Below, piece after piece: positions 60,539 to 64,000 of a stretch of DNA of 64,000 nt. The stretch is from NCBI RefSeq assembly GCF_927798095.1, contig NZ_CAKMMF010000023.1, positions 1 to 64,000 on the forward strand. Direction: 5' to 3'. Source of the DNA: Paenibacillus plantiphilus (GTDB lineage Bacteria > Bacillota > Bacilli > Paenibacillales > Paenibacillaceae). The notes beneath the pieces were generated by a model. That model did not search any database. It worked only from the letters and a program-made list of their open reading frames with translations, and was not told where the DNA came from. Each line of letters begins with the position of its first letter. Position 1 is the first letter of the stretch. The position numbers and the translations under genes were made by a program.

Positions 60539-60991
60539 TTAATATCGGGTATAAGGCGGTTTACTTGCATCCCATAAACGAAGCGTAACTCTGCCTATGT
60601 TAGTACCGTCACGCTTTTCATATCCACCATAATTACAATTTCCAGGGTAAAAATCAAATCGGAAATTTGTGTCGTTACTTTTAGTCCAAGAAGATTTATT
60701 CATTCTTTGACCTAAGGGGCAATCCCAGGAATACGTGCCAATCAACTTGTTCTCAGGGTCAAATAGTTGGAAGCTTCCTTCCGTTCCGGATGGAGACCAA
60801 CTGCGACCGCATGCGCAAATCCAAAGCCTTTTGCCCGCTTTAATAACGGTTCCGTTGAGCGATTCGGCGCTGATTTCGTTGTCTCTATCACCTAAATTGT
60901 ACAACCTCCCCCATTCAAGCGTAATATTTCGAATGGTTACTTCAGAGTTGTAATTTTCGATAACGATTTCGACCCATAAGAGATCTGACAT
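60539..60991 (-). CDS. Aegerolysin-family protein
   Basis: A 150-residue beta-sandwich protein. Family marks: VEIVIENYNSEVTIRNITLE, WGRLYNLGDRDNEI, ICACGRSWSPSGTEGSFQLF, GTYSWDCPLGQR and a final RVTLRLWDA strand. Aegerolysins bind specific membrane lipids (for example sphingomyelin/cholesterol or ceramide phosphoethanolamine) and some form pores with a MACPF partner; no MACPF gene is in the window. There is no signal peptide, as is usual for the family. The start at 60991 follows GGGAGG; the longer frame is unsupported. A damaged copy lies at 55150-55521. The family is patchy in bacteria, so gene transfer is likely. Confidence 0.9.
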   Translation of the reverse strand: MSDLLWVEIVIENYNSEVTIRNITLEWGRLYNLGDRDNEISAESLNGTVIKAGKRLWICACGRSWSPSGTEGSFQLFDPENKLIGTYSWDCPLGQRMNKSSWTKSNDTNFRFDFYPGNCNYGGYEKRDGTNIGRVTLRLWDASKPPYTRY

Positions 60992-61112
60992 TGTTTTTCC
61001 TCCCGAATGATTAGTTTTACATGGCTGCTTCGAAAGAATCACAACCCGGCAATGTTATTTACGGATGTTTCCAATACAATTCTACCAAAAATAGTTGAAA
61101 TATACGATCATA

Positions 61113-61232
61113 TCAGCAATTAAGGCGGGGTTAATGAAGTTCGCCGCGCTAGATGTAAGTAACGAGGAAATCCTGAGGGATATGATTCACAAAATCATTA
61201 AACGTGTGGCAATTCATAAAGATGTGATCTAG
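61113..61232 (+). pseudogene. C-terminal remnant, possibly of a serine recombinase
   Basis: 40 codons: SAIKAGLMKFAALDVSNEEI, LRDMIHKIIKRVAIHKDVI, stop. The pattern 'L-D-x-S-x-E-x-L-R-x-M-I-x-K-x-I-K-R-x-x-I-H-x-D' recalls the tail of large serine recombinases, where a helix precedes the final strand. There is no start with an RBS and no upstream homology, so it is at most a relic of a mobile element. The surrounding 60992-61246 gap has no other gene. Confidence 0.35.
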
Positions 61233-61246
61233 CATTTTTAGACAGC

Positions 61247-61642
61247 TTAATAAACGTGCTTGGAACCAAGCCCCCAATAGTCATAATCATATGTATTTGG
61301 ATGTTGTATAAGGTATTTAGAACGTTTGATCCAATCGATGAGTCTTTCAGATTTTGCTTTCATTTTCATTGTATTTAATAACTCAGACAGCCTTCCAATT
61401 TCTTCAGCCTCTCCAGATCTAACAATATCTCCTATAAAAACATAGAGACTACCAAGAAAAAATAAAGTACGATTGCATTTTTCGTCATCAATTAATGAGC
61501 AAATCATCGGTATATTTTCAAGACTATTTACAGCCAGCTCCCAATCCTGCTCCGGGATCTTCTCCCCACTGTATGCCCATGCTTTTATTTCTTCTTGTGT
61601 AGGATTCCAAGCATGCTGTGCATCTCTAAAAATAATCTTCAT
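61247..61642 (-). CDS. Hypothetical protein, immunity-protein-like
   Basis: About 131 residues, not recognised with confidence. It reads MKIIFRDAQHAWNPTQEEIK, then AWAYSGEKIPEQDWELAVNS, is helical with a hydrophobic patch LFFLGSLYVFIGDIVRSG, and ends in aromatic YDYDYWGLGSKHVY. AAAAGGAG abuts the ATG at 61642 directly, so the exact start is uncertain (an upstream ATG at 61681 is in frame). It is AT-rich and small, beside two more orphan genes; such proteins often act as toxin antidotes in Bacillota, but no toxin is present. Confidence 0.6.
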   Translation of the reverse strand: MKIIFRDAQHAWNPTQEEIKAWAYSGEKIPEQDWELAVNSLENIPMICSLIDDEKCNRTLFFLGSLYVFIGDIVRSGEAEEIGRLSELLNTMKMKAKSERLIDWIKRSKYLIQHPNTYDYDYWGLGSKHVY

Positions 61643-61729
61643 CTCCTTTTTTCCATTATCATGCCCCCGTTGGCGAAACACTGGCCGCCGAAACGATAGA
61701 ATTATCGTCCTTGTTCAGTACTATTGCAG

Positions 61730-62176
61730 TTAACACCTTATTATTTCACTTACAACAGGTTTAGAGACCGAGACTACATCAATAATGTGGTCAAGACAAC
61801 AAATGCCATAGTGCTGAAATGTTCCTGGAAAATCTTCTGACGCAAAAGTTCCAACAGAAATAAAATCAAGATACCTTGATTTCTTATAGATTCTAAATAT
61901 CTTTCCTTCGAATTCCTCATAGTCATCCCAAGATGTAAATGATTCATTTCGGATTGAATAAGCAACATAAGTCTGAAAGTCAATTTGTATTAATGGGGAA
62001 TTCTCGTCAACGTTGATTGGGTAAGAGTCTCCAAAAAATTTTTCACCAATAATAAGGAATTCAGGATCTCCTTCTTCACTCTTGCTGAAATACATTGATA
62101 ATGAATTTACTTCTGGCTCTTTTAGACCAAAGAAAAATATATCCTTTAGTTCCATTAAGTCTCTATACTCCAACAC
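61730..62176 (-). CDS. Hypothetical acidic protein, possibly SMI1/immunity-like
   Basis: A 148-residue acidic cytoplasmic protein. LNSLSMYFSKSEEGDPEFLI-like organisation, PLIQIDFQTYVAYSIRNESF, and FEGKIFRIYKKSRYLDFISV are beta-rich, suggesting a single alpha/beta domain. No family motif is certain. The start lies after an uncertain RBS (the region upstream is AAAGTGGGGTTTACGTG). It is one of three consecutive unassigned genes with the same orientation but gaps of about 90-105 bases. Confidence 0.55.
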   Translation of the reverse strand: MLEYRDLMELKDIFFFGLKEPEVNSLSMYFSKSEEGDPEFLIIGEKFFGDSYPINVDENSPLIQIDFQTYVAYSIRNESFTSWDDYEEFEGKIFRIYKKSRYLDFISVGTFASEDFPGTFQHYGICCLDHIIDVVSVSKPVVSEIIRC

Positions 62177-62281
62177 GTAAACCCCACTTTAATCAGTTTT
62201 TGTCAAGCCCATTAGCCGAGCATGCTGACGGCAACCTGTTGTCATTGCAGTATCGTATCCGTTAGTTGAGGAATCCTGTGA

Positions 62282-62956
62282 CTAGATTGGCAATACAATA
62301 CCTAATTCTTCAAGCGATTCACGACACTCCTCGATACCTTCTGCGTTTTCCAGTCCAATAAGGTTTGCTTCCACTTGCGTTAATCTGATTTCGGTTCCTG
62401 GATTCTGGAGTTTACGGTGGAATAACGACAAAACCAAATCGCTTTGCTCTTGTGTCATTTCATAATAATCCTGCCATCGCTTCATTGCTTCGTCTGTATA
62501 ACCCAACAGTTGCGTTTGAATAATCTCTGCACCGTGTTCAAATAAATCTTCTATATTATCGTTGGAAACAAAGTCACCATTCACACAATAAAACAGCGTC
62601 GTAATTAGCGGTATTGTTTGCCCGTCAAGCTCATCAAGCAAGTATTGAAGTGTTTCTGACATAGCGACTTCATAAACCGCTGATGGTGCGTTATGGAGGC
62701 TCTTTTGAGCTGTTTGGGTCAAGTCGTTTCTATGAAGGCGACCACTTTGTTCATTTCTAAATGCGGCTACAATTAATTCGTCGTGGAATGTAATTGTTCC
62801 TCGTGTGCCTGCTCCATTTTGTACATTGTAGTTTATGCCATCCCATGATTGTTCGAATGAAAATTCAGGGTAATGTGCAGTCATTACGGCATGAGCAATC
62901 ACCGCCAATATGCATCCGTTCCAGAACTTTTCTCTGTCGATGTCCAACTTGTACAA
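62282..62956 (-). CDS. Hypothetical protein (224 aa)
   Basis: A cytoplasmic protein not assigned to a family. The first segment KLDIDREKFWNGCILAVIAH is helical and is followed by WDGINYNVQNGAGTRGTITF and ELIVAAFRNEQSGR, which form a beta hairpin. The rest is helical with YEMTQEQSDLVLSLFHRKLQ. The start is TTG at 62956 with AAAGG 14 bases upstream, so it is uncertain. It is followed by the other orphan genes. It may belong to a set of immunity-like proteins, but this is position-based inference only. Confidence 0.55.
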   Translation of the reverse strand: MYKLDIDREKFWNGCILAVIAHAVMTAHYPEFSFEQSWDGINYNVQNGAGTRGTITFHDELIVAAFRNEQSGRLHRNDLTQTAQKSLHNAPSAVYEVAMSETLQYLLDELDGQTIPLITTLFYCVNGDFVSNDNIEDLFEHGAEIIQTQLLGYTDEAMKRWQDYYEMTQEQSDLVLSLFHRKLQNPGTEIRLTQVEANLIGLENAEGIEECRESLEELGIVLPI

Positions 62957-63114
62957 CTCATCATCAATCCTTTCAGAGATTTAACTTACAGAACCCATTA
63001 TCTGAACCAAACACTTACGGCTAAAAGGGGAAGGTACAACGTTCTTGATATTTTCGCCCTAAGTGTGGGGTGCTGACTATTGGAAATTCCGAAAAGTTGT
63101 TCTAGTGTTCCGGA

Positions 63115-63981
63115 CTATAAAACGAATTCCACCTTTTTCAAGAATGGATTGTTTATTATTACACCTTCTACCCTCTTAATTGCGTTAGACCCTTTGGGTA
63201 TATCGCCGTTTCTGTAAAGCAAGATCCATCTGAGACAAGCCAGCGCTTCAAAAGCTTCAAGCTCCTTGGGCTGAATATCACTGTCCCTTAGGTAAGCGGA
63301 ACGAAACACCTGTGCATACCGCTCTGAGAAATATATTTTTTGCAGCACAAGCGACCAAGCAAAATCATACCTGGGGTCACCTAATTGTCCGTTCGTCCAA
63401 TCTATAACGGTATATCGGCCATTCGCCTCCAAAATGTTTCGCAAATGGAAATCGCCATGTATAATGCGTTCTTGCTTTATTGGAGTACTGTGAACAAGAG
63501 AAAGCAATGCATGATGCAGGTCAGTGTGTTCGCATACTCCGGGGAAAAAATAGTCTATGAAATCGTACTTTGGAAGATGTAGATTACCAATCTCATTTAC
63601 GAGGGTTTGATGGATGCTTGATAATATTTCTGCAATATCCGTCATTTTCTTTTTATTCATGCTAGTAACAGGCGTCCCGTCAAAGGTTGTTAACAGTACC
63701 TGTTCTCCGTTTGGATTCATCCCCCAGCCCACTGGTTTAGAAACGGATACTCCGCGTTCAAACAGAACATTCAGCAACCGAAATTGAACACTAACATCTG
63801 GTTTAGAGCTCTTATTCCATACTTTCAATACAAAGCTCTCTTTAAGTGAGCCTATCTTCATGACCTCAGCTTCAAATCCTTGCTCCATTAGCTGTGTCGT
63901 TAGGCTGTCTTCCTGCTTTAATAAAGCATCCATCATTTCGTTTTTTTCTATCCAATTCACGTTACCTATAGAGGTTCCCAT
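63115..63981 (-). CDS. Aminoglycoside phosphotransferase-family kinase (APH fold)
   Basis: A 288-residue kinase-like phosphotransferase. The catalytic loop is IIHGDFHLRNIL, the metal site is IDWTNGQLGDPRYDFAWSL, and the N-lobe has EVMKIGSLKESFVLKVWN. The family includes drug kinases, choline/homoserine kinases and proteins of unknown substrate; overall length fits. AAGGAGGAG precedes the ATG at 63981, almost at the window edge. Whether it confers antibiotic resistance cannot be judged. Its central 90 bases recur, degraded, at 46784-46873. Confidence 0.85.
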   Translation of the reverse strand: MGTSIGNVNWIEKNEMMDALLKQEDSLTTQLMEQGFEAEVMKIGSLKESFVLKVWNKSSKPDVSVQFRLLNVLFERGVSVSKPVGWGMNPNGEQVLLTTFDGTPVTSMNKKKMTDIAEILSSIHQTLVNEIGNLHLPKYDFIDYFFPGVCEHTDLHHALLSLVHSTPIKQERIIHGDFHLRNILEANGRYTVIDWTNGQLGDPRYDFAWSLVLQKIYFSERYAQVFRSAYLRDSDIQPKELEAFEALACLRWILLYRNGDIPKGSNAIKRVEGVIINNPFLKKVEFVL

Positions 63982-64000
63982 TAACGCTCCTCCTTCCTTG

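Overview
The window looks like chromosomal DNA of a Paenibacillus-type bacterium (Bacillota, Paenibacillaceae). The evidence is moderate GC content, strong AAGGAGG-type ribosome binding sites with many TTG and GTG starts, three large S-layer-homology (SLH) surface proteins, two proteins with copper-amine-oxidase-N 'stalk' domains, an AdaA/AdaB pair, a CsoR-type copper promoter and MalT-like and SARP-like regulators. This assignment rests on gene content alone; no rRNA, tRNA, CRISPR array or intact transposase was seen. Most genes lie on the minus strand.

Layout. 0-2.7 kb: start of a stalk-domain protein, then a split CvfC-like pair (HEAT protein plus Nfu N-domain), a tiny basic protein and a DUF6933 gene. 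2.8-6.4 kb: a 1205-residue SLH protein with four nearly identical 339-bp repeats. 6.7-12.6 kb: two acetyltransferases, a serine hydrolase, a divergent TetR/oxidoreductase pair and a DUF4303 protein. 12.7-16.4 kb: copper efflux (copZ-copA) behind a promoter with a CsoR site in its spacer; CopA carries an unusual extracellular C-terminal domain pair. 16.4-22.2 kb: a six-gene operon combining two ABC ATPases, three membrane proteins (one fused to a degenerate M1-peptidase-like domain) and an ECF sigma factor broken by a one-base frameshift. 22.3-39.2 kb: deacetylase, nucleotidase, frameshifted HIT gene, MalT-like activator, LRR-stalk protein, receiver/SARP/histidine-kinase genes around a 113-bp repeat array, nitroreductase, SLH-anchored GH3 glucosaminidase and adaAB.

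39.4-47.4 kb is a decay zone. It holds fragments of an antitoxin-like gene, a carbamoyltransferase, a DNA glycosylase, an azoreductase, a short-chain dehydrogenase and an aminoglycoside phosphotransferase, mixed with intact ClbS-like, SUKH-LRR and acetyltransferase genes. 47.6-51.2 kb is a TetR-controlled flavin monooxygenase cluster carrying a 67-bp duplication scar. 51.4-54.8 kb is a third SLH protein with MBG repeats and a 9-bp minisatellite. 55.1-64 kb holds a partial aegerolysin copy, an ABC-2 transporter/two-component operon, fragments of BlaI-like, sigma-like and recombinase-like genes, an intact aegerolysin, three unassigned small proteins and an APH-family kinase.

The strongest leads are the CopA fusion, the sigma/ABC/pseudo-M1 operon, the aegerolysin gene with its partly deleted twin, and the 90-bp APH fragment 16.6 kb from its likely source type. 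Start sites were chosen from ribosome binding sites by eye. Family names come from recognised motifs, not from database searches.
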